This document shows positions 44,533 to 52,538 of a stretch of DNA of 64,000 bases, piece after piece (positions within the stretch are counted from its first letter, which is position 1; each line of letters begins with the position of its first letter). Below the pieces are notes generated by a model. That model ran no database searches. It had not been told where the DNA came from and saw only the letters and a list, made by a program, of their open reading frames with translations. The translations under genes and the position numbers were made by a program. Origin of the DNA: Paraimprobicoccus trichonymphae (lineage in GTDB: Bacteria; Bacillota; Clostridia; Oscillospirales; Acutalibacteraceae); contig AP027925.1 of the NCBI GenBank assembly GCA_036322875.1, positions 1,116,001-1,180,000 of the forward strand. The letters run 5' to 3'.

Positions 44533-47500
44533 CTATCTCAAAGAAATATTAGTTTTAGGTTCGCCAAAAATTGGAACAACAAAATTTCTATTTTTTATGT
44601 TTTTAGGCTCTATTTCTTTTTTACCTTCTTGAGTTACCATGTAAGTAAAAATGTCTATGTTTTTTATCCAAGTTATATTTTCGATTTTTTTTATATAATT
44701 ATAAATAAATTCTTTTCTCGGGAAAGTTCCTATTTCCCAACCTTTTCCCGAAAAATTTCCTGTTATAGGATTTAAAAATTGTTCTAATTTTTTACTTATT
44801 TCTTGATTTACCGTTTGATAATAATTGTAGTCTTGTATTACTATGTCTAATAAAACACTTGTTTCTATATAGTTTACTTCAAATATTTTAATTCTATTTG
44901 AATTTACCAAATTTATTGGTGCTTTTCTTTCTATAAAATTCCAAATTCTTTTTCTTATTATTTCAAATTTTTCATGACCGTTCATAAATTTTATTGGCAA
45001 TATACATATAGAAATTTTACCTATGTTAGGTTGATTATTAGAATCTACATGAGATACACATTTTACTTTATATATATTTTTATCATTTAATTTTATGGAT
45101 CTTTCAAAATCCGAAAGAGTAACTAATCTATTACCAGAGGAAATTTTATTAAACATTCTTTCAGAAGCATCTTCTACAGTTTCTATATCAGTTCCACCCA
45201 TTATACTGCTGGGGTTATTTACACCTGTAACTCCGAGATAAGAATTCACAAAATCTTTTATATTATTGGGTTCTAAATTTCCTTTACTTCCATTACATAT
45301 AGAATAAGTTATTTTTATACTTTCACTATATTGAGAAGTAGGAATTTTTCCGTGCGTACCATTTCCGAATAAAATTTCTCCTTTTGAATAGTCAATTTCA
45401 TAGACTCTATCATCATTACCAGCTCCGACTATACTATTTATAGGTGACCACTTAACCCAAAATTTTTCTATATTTCCAGAGTTATTATATTCTGTAAAAG
45501 TTTCTGTTTTTAAACAATTTTTCAAAAAATATTCTTGATCGCTTGTTGAAATTTGTCCTGATTCGTTTACCCATACTTTTATATCTGAAATATCTGCTGA
45601 AGATAATTTACAAATTTTATTTTCTTCGTTTTTATTTATAAAAAAATACTCTGGTTGCCTCTCTTCTTTTTGAATCACATTTACGGCATTAAATAAAATA
45701 TCTTTTATAACCGGTTTAGCTTCTAATTTAGTTCTACAATATTTCATATTTGGATTTAAAATTCTTATAAAATATCCTGTTGTATTAAAAAAATTTACAT
45801 TTTTAAAATCATTTTTACCCATTAAAGTGACAGTTTCGCTGTGAGAAATATTATGAGTTAAATCCATTACTTCTAAATCTTTCCAAGTGTAATCTTTTTT
45901 ATCTCCTTGAGCACAGTATTCCCATTTTAATATTGGATTTTTTTTGTAGACCTTATATTCTATATCCAAAAATAATCTCACTGGGCCTTTACTGTCTAAA
46001 GGATTAGTAAGACAAATATATACAGTAGGGCACTGAGTAAAAGTTTTTTCTAAAATAGTAGTTTCGCGAATATTATCGAAATTTATTTCTTTCATTTCTA
46101 AATTAGAGTCTACTATAATTTTCTCACAATTATGACCTTCTGCACTGTATCTATAATTTAAAAAAATATCATGAATATACGGAGAAATATAATCAGCAAA
46201 TAAATCAAATTGATGACTAATTTTAGCAATTTTGCACCTTATAAAATAACTTTCAGTCGCACCAATTAATATTTTTTGTATATTTTCTGGGCATTTAAAT
46301 TTCAAAATTTTTCTAATTTCCTTAGATTTTGAAACTTCGGGCGAATTAAAAAACTCTTTACTAAATTCATCTATGACTAAATTTGCCCAACCTAAACCGT
46401 TCCAGTATTCCCAAGTTACTCTTTCTATTTCTACATTAGAAGGTTCAGCTTCTGCAAAGTCTAAATCACTCATCACAGCTCTGTAATTAATATTACTTTG
46501 AACATTTAAAGTTGATTTTATTTTTAAAAATTGAAAAGATATATCCATTGATATTTCAGAATTTTTTTTGCTAAAAGCCTCTTCACTAGAAACATAGAAG
46601 CTATTCGATAAATTAAAATTCTCTCCGAACGGAAAAAAATCGATATTTGAAGCACTGTAATCACTAGAGTATATATAATCTGGAGGAATTTTTTGAGAAC
46701 TGGATTTATATTTTATACTGGTAACAGAAATGTTATCTTTTGGTATTTTTTTAAAAACACACTTTATAAATCTAGAATTTATATTATTTATATTAAAAAA
46801 ATTAGTTTTATCATCAAATTTTAATTTAACACCAAGTTCTGTTTTTTCAATAATTTTAATTTTTTTCCAATTATTATTTAAACTATAATAATACCAAATC
46901 ACATTGTTAACATCTGAAAAAATTCCAGAAAATTCTTTTTCTTTTAACTTAGAAAAATCATTAAAAAATAAAAATTCTATTTCGGATTTCTTAGTATTAA
47001 AAACTATTTCATCCCAAAAGTAAATTTCATGTTTTTGCAAATTTTTGTAATGAAAATTATCAAAAATCCTAAAGGGTTTTAACTTTTCAGTTTTACCAAA
47101 AATATCATTTACAATGTCTAAGCTTCCATCTGTAAAAAAAATTTTTTTAATTTCTGTATTTACAGTACTTAAACTGCCTAAAGTCTGAAAAACTACATTT
47201 CCAGTTTCGGTATCTGCTTTTCCAAATAGTTCAGAACCTTTTTTTATATAAGTATTCGCCATAGAGTCTACTATTATTGTTCCAGAAGATGGAGAAGCAG
47301 GTTCTAATCTAGTACCAATCATATTTAAAAAAGTAAGATAATAATTATAACAAGTATTATTATATCTGGTAATCGTGTTTTCTAACATTTTGCAATATAT
47401 TTTAGAAAATACTATTCCAAAATCAGAATTATCATCTTCAAAGTTCCACTCAGGAGTGTAAGATTTAGCTAATTCTTTTAAATCATCAAACAAAATATCG

Positions 47501-47556
47501 TAATTTCTATCATCAAATTTAGGCAAGTTTCTCATGCTATTGTAACCCCAATACAT
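44533..47556 (-). CDS. Baseplate J-like protein of a contractile injection system or phage tail
   Basis: 1007 residues, no signal peptide. An alternative start at ATG 47535 (MRNLPKFDD) has GGGG upstream. The N-terminal part (RNLPKFDDRNYDILFDDLKE, PEWNFEDDNSDFGIVFSKIY) is the wedge start of large baseplate proteins. The middle has WEYWNGLGWANLVIDE. The C-terminal 350 residues carry baseplate-J/gp47 patterns: EILFGNGTHGKIPTSQY, IKITYSICNGSKGNLEPNNI, NPSSIMGGTDIETVEDASER and RLVTLSDFERSIK. The length and the EYWNG block fit the big Afp11/PVC11-like proteins of extracellular contractile injection systems better than a 300-400-residue phage gpJ. No sheath, tube, spike or AAA ATPase gene is in the window, so it is either a dispersed part of such a machine or a leftover. 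Confidence 0.75.
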   Translation of the reverse strand: MYWGYNSMRNLPKFDDRNYDILFDDLKELAKSYTPEWNFEDDNSDFGIVFSKIYCKMLENTITRYNNTCYNYYLTFLNMIGTRLEPASPSSGTIIVDSMANTYIKKGSELFGKADTETGNVVFQTLGSLSTVNTEIKKIFFTDGSLDIVNDIFGKTEKLKPFRIFDNFHYKNLQKHEIYFWDEIVFNTKKSEIEFLFFNDFSKLKEKEFSGIFSDVNNVIWYYYSLNNNWKKIKIIEKTELGVKLKFDDKTNFFNINNINSRFIKCVFKKIPKDNISVTSIKYKSSSQKIPPDYIYSSDYSASNIDFFPFGENFNLSNSFYVSSEEAFSKKNSEISMDISFQFLKIKSTLNVQSNINYRAVMSDLDFAEAEPSNVEIERVTWEYWNGLGWANLVIDEFSKEFFNSPEVSKSKEIRKILKFKCPENIQKILIGATESYFIRCKIAKISHQFDLFADYISPYIHDIFLNYRYSAEGHNCEKIIVDSNLEMKEINFDNIRETTILEKTFTQCPTVYICLTNPLDSKGPVRLFLDIEYKVYKKNPILKWEYCAQGDKKDYTWKDLEVMDLTHNISHSETVTLMGKNDFKNVNFFNTTGYFIRILNPNMKYCRTKLEAKPVIKDILFNAVNVIQKEERQPEYFFINKNEENKICKLSSADISDIKVWVNESGQISTSDQEYFLKNCLKTETFTEYNNSGNIEKFWVKWSPINSIVGAGNDDRVYEIDYSKGEILFGNGTHGKIPTSQYSESIKITYSICNGSKGNLEPNNIKDFVNSYLGVTGVNNPSSIMGGTDIETVEDASERMFNKISSGNRLVTLSDFERSIKLNDKNIYKVKCVSHVDSNNQPNIGKISICILPIKFMNGHEKFEIIRKRIWNFIERKAPINLVNSNRIKIFEVNYIETSVLLDIVIQDYNYYQTVNQEISKKLEQFLNPITGNFSGKGWEIGTFPRKEFIYNYIKKIENITWIKNIDIFTYMVTQEGKKEIEPKNIKNRNFVVPIFGEPKTNISLR

Positions 47557-47640
47557 TGTAATTTTTTAAAATTTCCTGTATTATATAGTTTCCGTGATTT
47601 TTAAATAAATATTCTTATGTTTTATATAAATCTGCAAAAA

Positions 47641-47945
47641 ACCGCTAAATATTTATTTTAGCGGATGAATCGCGGGTCTTTAATGCGATTAAAAAACAGC
47701 TTGCAAAAAATAATCATTTGCTATAATTAAAAATGGTAAGTACAATTTTGTAGAAATTTAGGTATTTGTTTCCGTTTAGGAGCGAATATTGAGATATGTC
47801 GGTAAAAATCACTTAAGATTCATATTGAAGTTTCACATCATAAATATCGTGGGATTAACGGGAATTTACGTTTGAGAAGTCTATGTAAGATACACGACCG
47901 TCCCGACGTTGAACCAAGAATCTGCGTAAATCAGAGGGTAAAATA
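47641..47945 (+). repeat. IS605-derived short repeat, family A, copy 3
   Basis: Starts with a perfect stem CCGCTAAA...TTTAGCGG (47642-47664) followed by ATGAATC. It then runs through a degraded promoter (TTGCAA, GCTATAATT), GGGAATTTACGTTTGAGAAG and GAACCAAGAATCTGCG to a broken right-end stem. The order matches the other family A copies. No coding capacity. Confidence 0.6.
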
Positions 47946-47967
47946 AACATAGTAGCGAAATTTTTGG

Positions 47968-48115
47968 TTACCTTTCAACAATTAAATCTGGTATCTCATT
48001 AATTATACTTTCTAAAACATATGTTTTGTTGTCAGCTACTATATAATTATCTCCAATTTTACTTTTATAATAACTAATATCATCGCGACGCAAACCGTCT
48101 TGTCCAACATATATA
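47968..48115 (-). pseudogene. Fragment related to the next gene (48121-48459)
   Basis: On the minus strand the frame reads DDISYYKSKIGDNYIVADNK, TYVLESIINEIPDLIVER-stop. The intact gene just upstream ends VVYYYNENFSILWNDNKKYV with the same aromatic and NK-(T/K)-YVL pattern, so this appears to be the tail of a tandem paralogue whose 5' part is lost. Confidence 0.4.
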
Positions 48116-48120
48116 TATAA

Positions 48121-48459
48121 TTAGTAAGAAATAAGTTTACATTTTAGGACGTTAAAACTAATACCAAGTTTACTTAAAACATACTTTTTATTATCGTTCC
48201 AAAGTATACTAAAATTTTCATTATAATAATATACTACTATTGGTTTTACATATTTTGTAAAAACTTCCATTTCTCCAATTAATTTTTTTTTGTAATTTTC
48301 TGACTGTAATTCCAATGGTATGCCGTTATCAATAGCTCTGCGTGACGATGAATCAAACATCCCATAGTATAAAAAAAGCCATACACATATCGCACCTATT
48401 GTTCCCCCAACTGTGCCAAAAACAATTTTGCTTTTATTTGTAATAGCAAACACATTCAT
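48121..48459 (-). CDS. Small single-span membrane protein, unknown
   Basis: 112 residues. One N-terminal membrane segment (FGTVGGTIGAICVWLFLYYG, about 14-33) is followed by a soluble part with an aromatic-rich end. The Gly-Gly is inside the hydrophobic segment and is not preceded by a leader-like helix, so it is not counted among the leader precursors. It is followed by a fragment of a paralogue. Family unknown. Confidence 0.5.
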   Translation of the reverse strand: MNVFAITNKSKIVFGTVGGTIGAICVWLFLYYGMFDSSSRRAIDNGIPLELQSENYKKKLIGEMEVFTKYVKPIVVYYYNENFSILWNDNKKYVLSKLGISFNVLKCKLISY

Positions 48460-48799
48460 TCATTTTTTTATAAATATTAGTTAAAATCTCCCCATTTAAC
48501 ACTATCAACATTGAAACTTCAACTAAATATACAAATAATTATACAATAGTAAAAAATTAAAGTCAATACTATAACTTAGAAAAAATATTTTTAGCGAGAG
48601 GTAATTTCCTGATATTATTTATCAATATATGCTGCAATAAGCATAAAAATGGAACTCATAAGTTAGCTTGTCAACACCAGGGTTATTGGATCGCGAAAGT
48701 TCTCTCTTCTTTAAATGATTTGGAGCATGTCACTATTTAGGCTTTAAGAATCAATCGTAATTAATTATGATAATATAAAATTATTATATAAAACTGCGA
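48460..48799. other. Intergenic stretch, no gene recognised
   Basis: No gene or clear repeat recognised between the small membrane protein and the family A repeat. Confidence 0.4.
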
Positions 48800-49043
48800 G
48801 AAAATCGCTAAATATTTATTTTAGAGAATGAATCATAAAAATATTGACAAAAAATAATAGTGTGCTAAAATTACAAAAGATGGTGTTTCAGCGAAAACCA
48901 AGTTGAAACTTCAAGCATTGAAGATTAAATACACCATTGGGCTCACGGAAATTTACGCTTAGGAAGAGCTTTATATGAGACGAGTAATCGCTGAAGGTGT
49001 AGGACTAAGAATTTGCTTGGTTTTTATCCAAGCAGAGTGTCAA
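48800..49043 (+). repeat. IS605-derived short repeat, family A, copy 4 with intact promoter and right end
   Basis: A degenerate left stem (48806-48826) is followed by GAATC. The promoter TTGACA / TGTGCTAAAAT comes next, then GATGGTGTTTCAGCGAAAAC and the omega-RNA-like part with GCGAGTAATCGCTGAAGGTG-like sequence. The right stem GCTTGG...CCAAGC (49015-49033) follows, and AGTGTCAA ends at 49043. The next gene's ribosome site begins only about 20 bases later, so a transcript from this repeat would run into the leader-peptide gene. Confidence 0.7.
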
Positions 49044-49074
49044 TAGTATGATTATTTGATTGAGAGGTAAGAAT

Positions 49075-49551
49075 ATGGATGAAAAAGAAATAAAAAAAAA
49101 AGCTAGTGATATCTCAAAATTTTTACAAGATGAAAAATCATTAAAAGAATTTTTTAATGCAGAAAATTTGGAAAAAGCTAGAGAGTTACTTTCAGAACAC
49201 GGCATAATATTCACAAATAAAGAAACGGAAAAGTTTGCAAGGATGGTGGTAAAAGTTTCTAATTTTAAATCTAAGAATATTGATCAACTTAAAATACTTG
49301 AGGAAAATTTAGTAAATATATCTGGCGGTGCTACGTCAGAAAGCACATTGGATAAGATTTTTAGTTTTAATGCAATACTTAAAATTATGGGTACAGTAGC
49401 AATAGTAGTGGGTGGTATTGCACTTACAGATAAAATTTACGCAGACTATTATTATCATGATAAAAACAAAGAAGGTTATTTGAGAAAGATTCCTTTCTTA
49501 AAGAAAATAAAATCACCGAAATCAGAAAACAATGGAGACGCTCCAACATAA
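49075..49551 (+). CDS. Nif11-like double-glycine leader precursor
   Basis: 158 residues from ATG 49075, with GAGAGG seven bases upstream; the in-frame TTG at 49060 lacks one. Residues 10-60 fit the leader helix pattern (ISKFLQDEKSLKEFFNAENL, then EKARELLSEHGIIFTNKETE) and the leader ends LEENLVNISGG at 75-85. The 73-residue tail after Gly-Gly begins ATSESTLDKIFSF and has one membrane-type segment (IMGTVAIVVGGIALTDKIYA). It ends in a basic, Ser/Asn-rich stretch. There are no Cys in the tail. Expression may depend on the family A repeat directly upstream. No modification or export gene adjoins it. Confidence 0.7.
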   Translation: MDEKEIKKKASDISKFLQDEKSLKEFFNAENLEKARELLSEHGIIFTNKETEKFARMVVKVSNFKSKNIDQLKILEENLVNISGGATSESTLDKIFSFNAILKIMGTVAIVVGGIALTDKIYADYYYHDKNKEGYLRKIPFLKKIKSPKSENNGDAPT

Positions 49552-49655
49552 CGACTTAGATGTGGAATAAGCGCTTTTATGAAATTTAATGATATTATTT
49601 TTAGTGGTACAAATGACATTTGAAGTGTGTTGGATTGTTTAGTGTTTGTTTATGC

Positions 49656-49684
49656 TTGACATTAATATATGCGGAAAATAAATT
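49656..49684 (+). promoter_or_regulatory. Probable promoter of serS
   Basis: TTGACA (49656-49661) and TAAATT (49679-49684), 17 bases apart, 50 bases before the ATG. No T-box leader is present. Confidence 0.55.
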
Positions 49685-49734
49685 ATTCATATTTAAGTAT
49701 TGAAAATTTAATTTGTAATTAAAGGAGATCTTCA

Positions 49735-50988
49735 ATGTTAGACATAAAAATTGTAAGAGAAAATCCAGAAAGAATAAAAGAAATGGTTAAATTAAAAAAA
49801 GTAAATGCGAATTTTGAAATAGAAGATTTATTAAAAATTGATGTTGAGAGAAGAAACTTAACAAACAAAATTGGGATTATGCAGTCAGAACGGAATGATT
49901 TTAATAAAAAAATTTTTGAAATTAAAAAATCTGGCGAAGATTTGTCTAAAACAATGCTTAAAATGAAAAATTTATCTGATAAAATTTCAAGTTTTAAATC
50001 TGAGTTATCAGAGCTAGAAATCAAGCAAAAAAATATTTTATTAAGTATTCCGAATTTACCACATGAAAGTGTACCTATTGGACTTTCAGACAAAGAAAAT
50101 TTGGAAATAAGAAAAGTAGGTAATGTAAGAAAATTTGATTTTAAAATTAAATCTCATTGGGAAATAGGTAAAAATCTTGATATTTTAGATTTTGAAAGAG
50201 GATCGAAAGTTTCAGGTTCTAGATTCTGTTTTTATAAAAATTTAGGTGCAAAATTAGAAAGGGCTATAATAAATTTTTTTTTGGATACCCACACCGAGAA
50301 CGGTTACAGTGAAATATTTCCTCCTTTTATAGTCAATAAAGATTCTATGTTTGGAACGGGTCAATTACCAAAATTTGAGGAAGACATGTTTAAATTAGAA
50401 AATTTAAACTATTTTTTAATACCTACCGCAGAAGTACCTGTTACTAATTTACACAGAAATGAAATTTTGAGTTCAAATAAATTACCTTTGAAGTACTGTG
50501 CGTATTCTGCGTGTTTCAGAGCAGAAGCTGGTTCAGCTGGAAAAGACACTCGAGGGCTAATAAGAATGCACCAATTTAATAAAGTAGAATTAGTTAAATT
50601 GTGCAAACCAGAAAATTCTTATGAAGAGCTAGAATTACTAACTCAAGATGCAGAAAAGGTTTTGAAATTATTAGCGTTGCCTTATAGAGTTGTGAGTCTA
50701 TGTACTGGTGATTTAAGTTTTTGTTCTGCTAAAACCTATGATATAGAAGTTTGGATGCCTTCTTATAGTAAATACGTAGAAATTTCATCGTGTTCAAATT
50801 TTGAAAGCTATCAAGCTAGAAGAATGTCAATAAAATATAAAAATAATTTAAAAGAAAAAGCTCAACTTGTGCATACATTAAATGGGTCAGGTGTTGCAGT
50901 AGGTAGAACAGTTGCAGCTATTTTAGAAAATTATCAAAAACCTAATGGAACATTTGAGATACCTGAAATTTTAAAAAAATATATGTGA
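49735..50988 (+). CDS. serS: Seryl-tRNA synthetase
   Basis: 417 residues, normal size. AAAGGAGATC precedes ATG 49735. The N-terminal long coiled-coil arm (about residues 28-100) that holds the long variable arm of tRNA-Ser is evident. Class II motifs follow: motif 2 FRAEAGSAGKDTRGLIRMHQF and motif 3 LNGSGVAVGRTVAAILENYQ. Active-site sequence PTAEVPVTNLHRNEIL is normal. Not preceded by a T-box, unlike many Clostridia. Confidence 0.97.
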   Translation: MLDIKIVRENPERIKEMVKLKKVNANFEIEDLLKIDVERRNLTNKIGIMQSERNDFNKKIFEIKKSGEDLSKTMLKMKNLSDKISSFKSELSELEIKQKNILLSIPNLPHESVPIGLSDKENLEIRKVGNVRKFDFKIKSHWEIGKNLDILDFERGSKVSGSRFCFYKNLGAKLERAIINFFLDTHTENGYSEIFPPFIVNKDSMFGTGQLPKFEEDMFKLENLNYFLIPTAEVPVTNLHRNEILSSNKLPLKYCAYSACFRAEAGSAGKDTRGLIRMHQFNKVELVKLCKPENSYEELELLTQDAEKVLKLLALPYRVVSLCTGDLSFCSAKTYDIEVWMPSYSKYVEISSCSNFESYQARRMSIKYKNNLKEKAQLVHTLNGSGVAVGRTVAAILENYQKPNGTFEIPEILKKYM

Positions 50989-51332
50989 AAATATTAAAAT
51001 AAAATCATGGTAAGAAAAAGATAATAAGTTTTTTAGATTATAAAAAATAATTTATTTCGTAACTTGAAATTAATGAATCTGAATTTTCAAGTACGAACAA
51101 CCCAGACGAGATAGAAGTATTGTCAGAAAATATATTTAGTTTATAAGATGAAATTTCTAAAAATATGGAAAATAAAGACTATCAAATAAATGTTTGATTG
51201 AATTCTAGTGACATTTTTTGATAGTTTTTTAGATAATAAAAATTAAAATTCATATTTTTATACAAATTTGCCAATAATATTTAATGTATAAATTTTTTAT
51301 ACAAATTTTAAAACGAAAGTTAGTGATTAAAT
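50989..51332. other. Intergenic, possible relic of a short acidic frame
   Basis: Between 51060 and 51200 one frame reads SEFSSTNNPDEIEVLSENIF, then a stop, then DEISKNMENKDYQINV-stop. It may be a remnant of a small gene; nothing recognisable. Confidence 0.25.
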
Positions 51333-52415
51333 ATGACAAATTTTTTAAAAGATATCCAAAATTTTGGGAAAACCATAGCAGATAAAGTTACAAAGAAGAT
51401 AAACCATATTGAGATAGCAAAAGAGGTTTGGATTAAGCTTAAACCTTTTATAATAAATAAACAAAATTTAAAAAAAATAATAGTAAATACTAATGGTATT
51501 ATTTCAGAAAAACAGGATTCAGATACTAGAGACAAAAGTACGCTTGAAGAATTTTTTGGTCATAACGGCATAATGGTTCTAATTGCCAATTACAGCACCA
51601 GTTTTAGTAATTTTTATAAAATTTTGTCAAAACCTTTAAGAGATAAGTATAAACTTATGAAAAAATTGTCTTTTTTACAAATTTCACAATCAAAAAATGA
51701 CGTAAAAGAAATAGCAACTTTAAATAACAATTATTCCAATTTAGTGGAAAAAATATCACCAATAATAAAAGAAATTAATTTTAAGAATGGCAAAATAAAA
51801 CAATATGATTATAAAAGTGATTTCCGTAATATTAATCGTTTTTTAGAACTGAGTATAGATGAAAATCGTCCCCTATTCACACTTTCAAATCTTTTTCACT
51901 ATATTAAAATTTGTACGCGCAATACAAATCAAAATTTAGAATATTTAATATTAAAATTTGATTTTGCGAAAGAAAGTGAGGGAATTTTAAATCTTGGAGA
52001 ATTTAAAATAAGAAATTTAAATAATTTGAAAGATTTATATACTAATGTTGTGGGAGAGTTTCAAGCACTTAATCGTGCTGCTATATTCGAAAAACAAAAA
52101 GAGAAAGCCACTAAGTTTTATATTGGCGCTGCCGAAGATTTTCTTGAATTTGTTAAAAAACAAGCTGCGATTTTTTTGCGTAGTCAAGATAAACGATTTG
52201 GAACAAATCTCTCGAATAAAAAAATGGAAATCGATGAAATCACAGATACTAAGATGAGTAAAAAAATGAATTATTTAGATCACCAAAAACAACTATTTGC
52301 TCAATTTATTAGAGAACTTGAATTTGAATATTCAAAATCTAATTCTAAAAATAGTGACAAAAATATTACAAAACTATTATCAGAAGACATATCTAATCTT
52401 AATTTGGATATTTAA
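51333..52415 (+). CDS. Lysine-rich cytosolic protein, paralogous to 35023-36159
   Basis: 360 residues, no signal peptide or membrane span, mostly helical. Shares with the 35023 product the start (M-x-NFL), the block GIMVLIANYSTSFSNFYKIL followed by LRDKYKLMKK, the late helix FLEFVKKQAAIFLRSQ and the terminal NLNLDI. Spacing is alike (about 378 and 360 residues). Function unknown. The upstream region is AT-rich with a weak ribosome site (GTTAGTGATT). Confidence 0.55.
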   Translation: MTNFLKDIQNFGKTIADKVTKKINHIEIAKEVWIKLKPFIINKQNLKKIIVNTNGIISEKQDSDTRDKSTLEEFFGHNGIMVLIANYSTSFSNFYKILSKPLRDKYKLMKKLSFLQISQSKNDVKEIATLNNNYSNLVEKISPIIKEINFKNGKIKQYDYKSDFRNINRFLELSIDENRPLFTLSNLFHYIKICTRNTNQNLEYLILKFDFAKESEGILNLGEFKIRNLNNLKDLYTNVVGEFQALNRAAIFEKQKEKATKFYIGAAEDFLEFVKKQAAIFLRSQDKRFGTNLSNKKMEIDEITDTKMSKKMNYLDHQKQLFAQFIRELEFEYSKSNSKNSDKNITKLLSEDISNLNLDI

Positions 52416-52455
52416 TAATATGGGCTTATATACCCAAGTTATAGATAAATAAAAA

Positions 52456-52484
52456 TTGACATTTTTAAGTGATTGTAGTAGCAT
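52456..52484 (+). promoter_or_regulatory. Probable promoter of fusA
   Basis: TTGACA (52456-52461); the best -10 is TAGCAT at 17 bases, with CATAAT as an alternative slightly further on. Confidence 0.5.
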
Positions 52485-52538
52485 AATTTAGTGTATAAAG
52501 TTAAAGCAAATTTTGGTAAAGAAGGATTGAGGTATATC

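Noticed and set aside
48397..48420. Gly-Gly in the small membrane protein as a fifth leader
   Set aside because: The Gly-Gly is inside the hydrophobic span only about 19 residues from the start and lacks the acidic helical leader seen in the other four.
49552..49734. T-box leader before serS (also looked for before leuS and tyrS)
   Set aside because: No AGGGUGG-type antiterminator sequence or specifier stem was found at any of the three synthetase genes.
52491..52538. N-terminal extension of fusA from a GTG
   Set aside because: The family N-terminus begins at ATG 52539, which has its own ribosome site.
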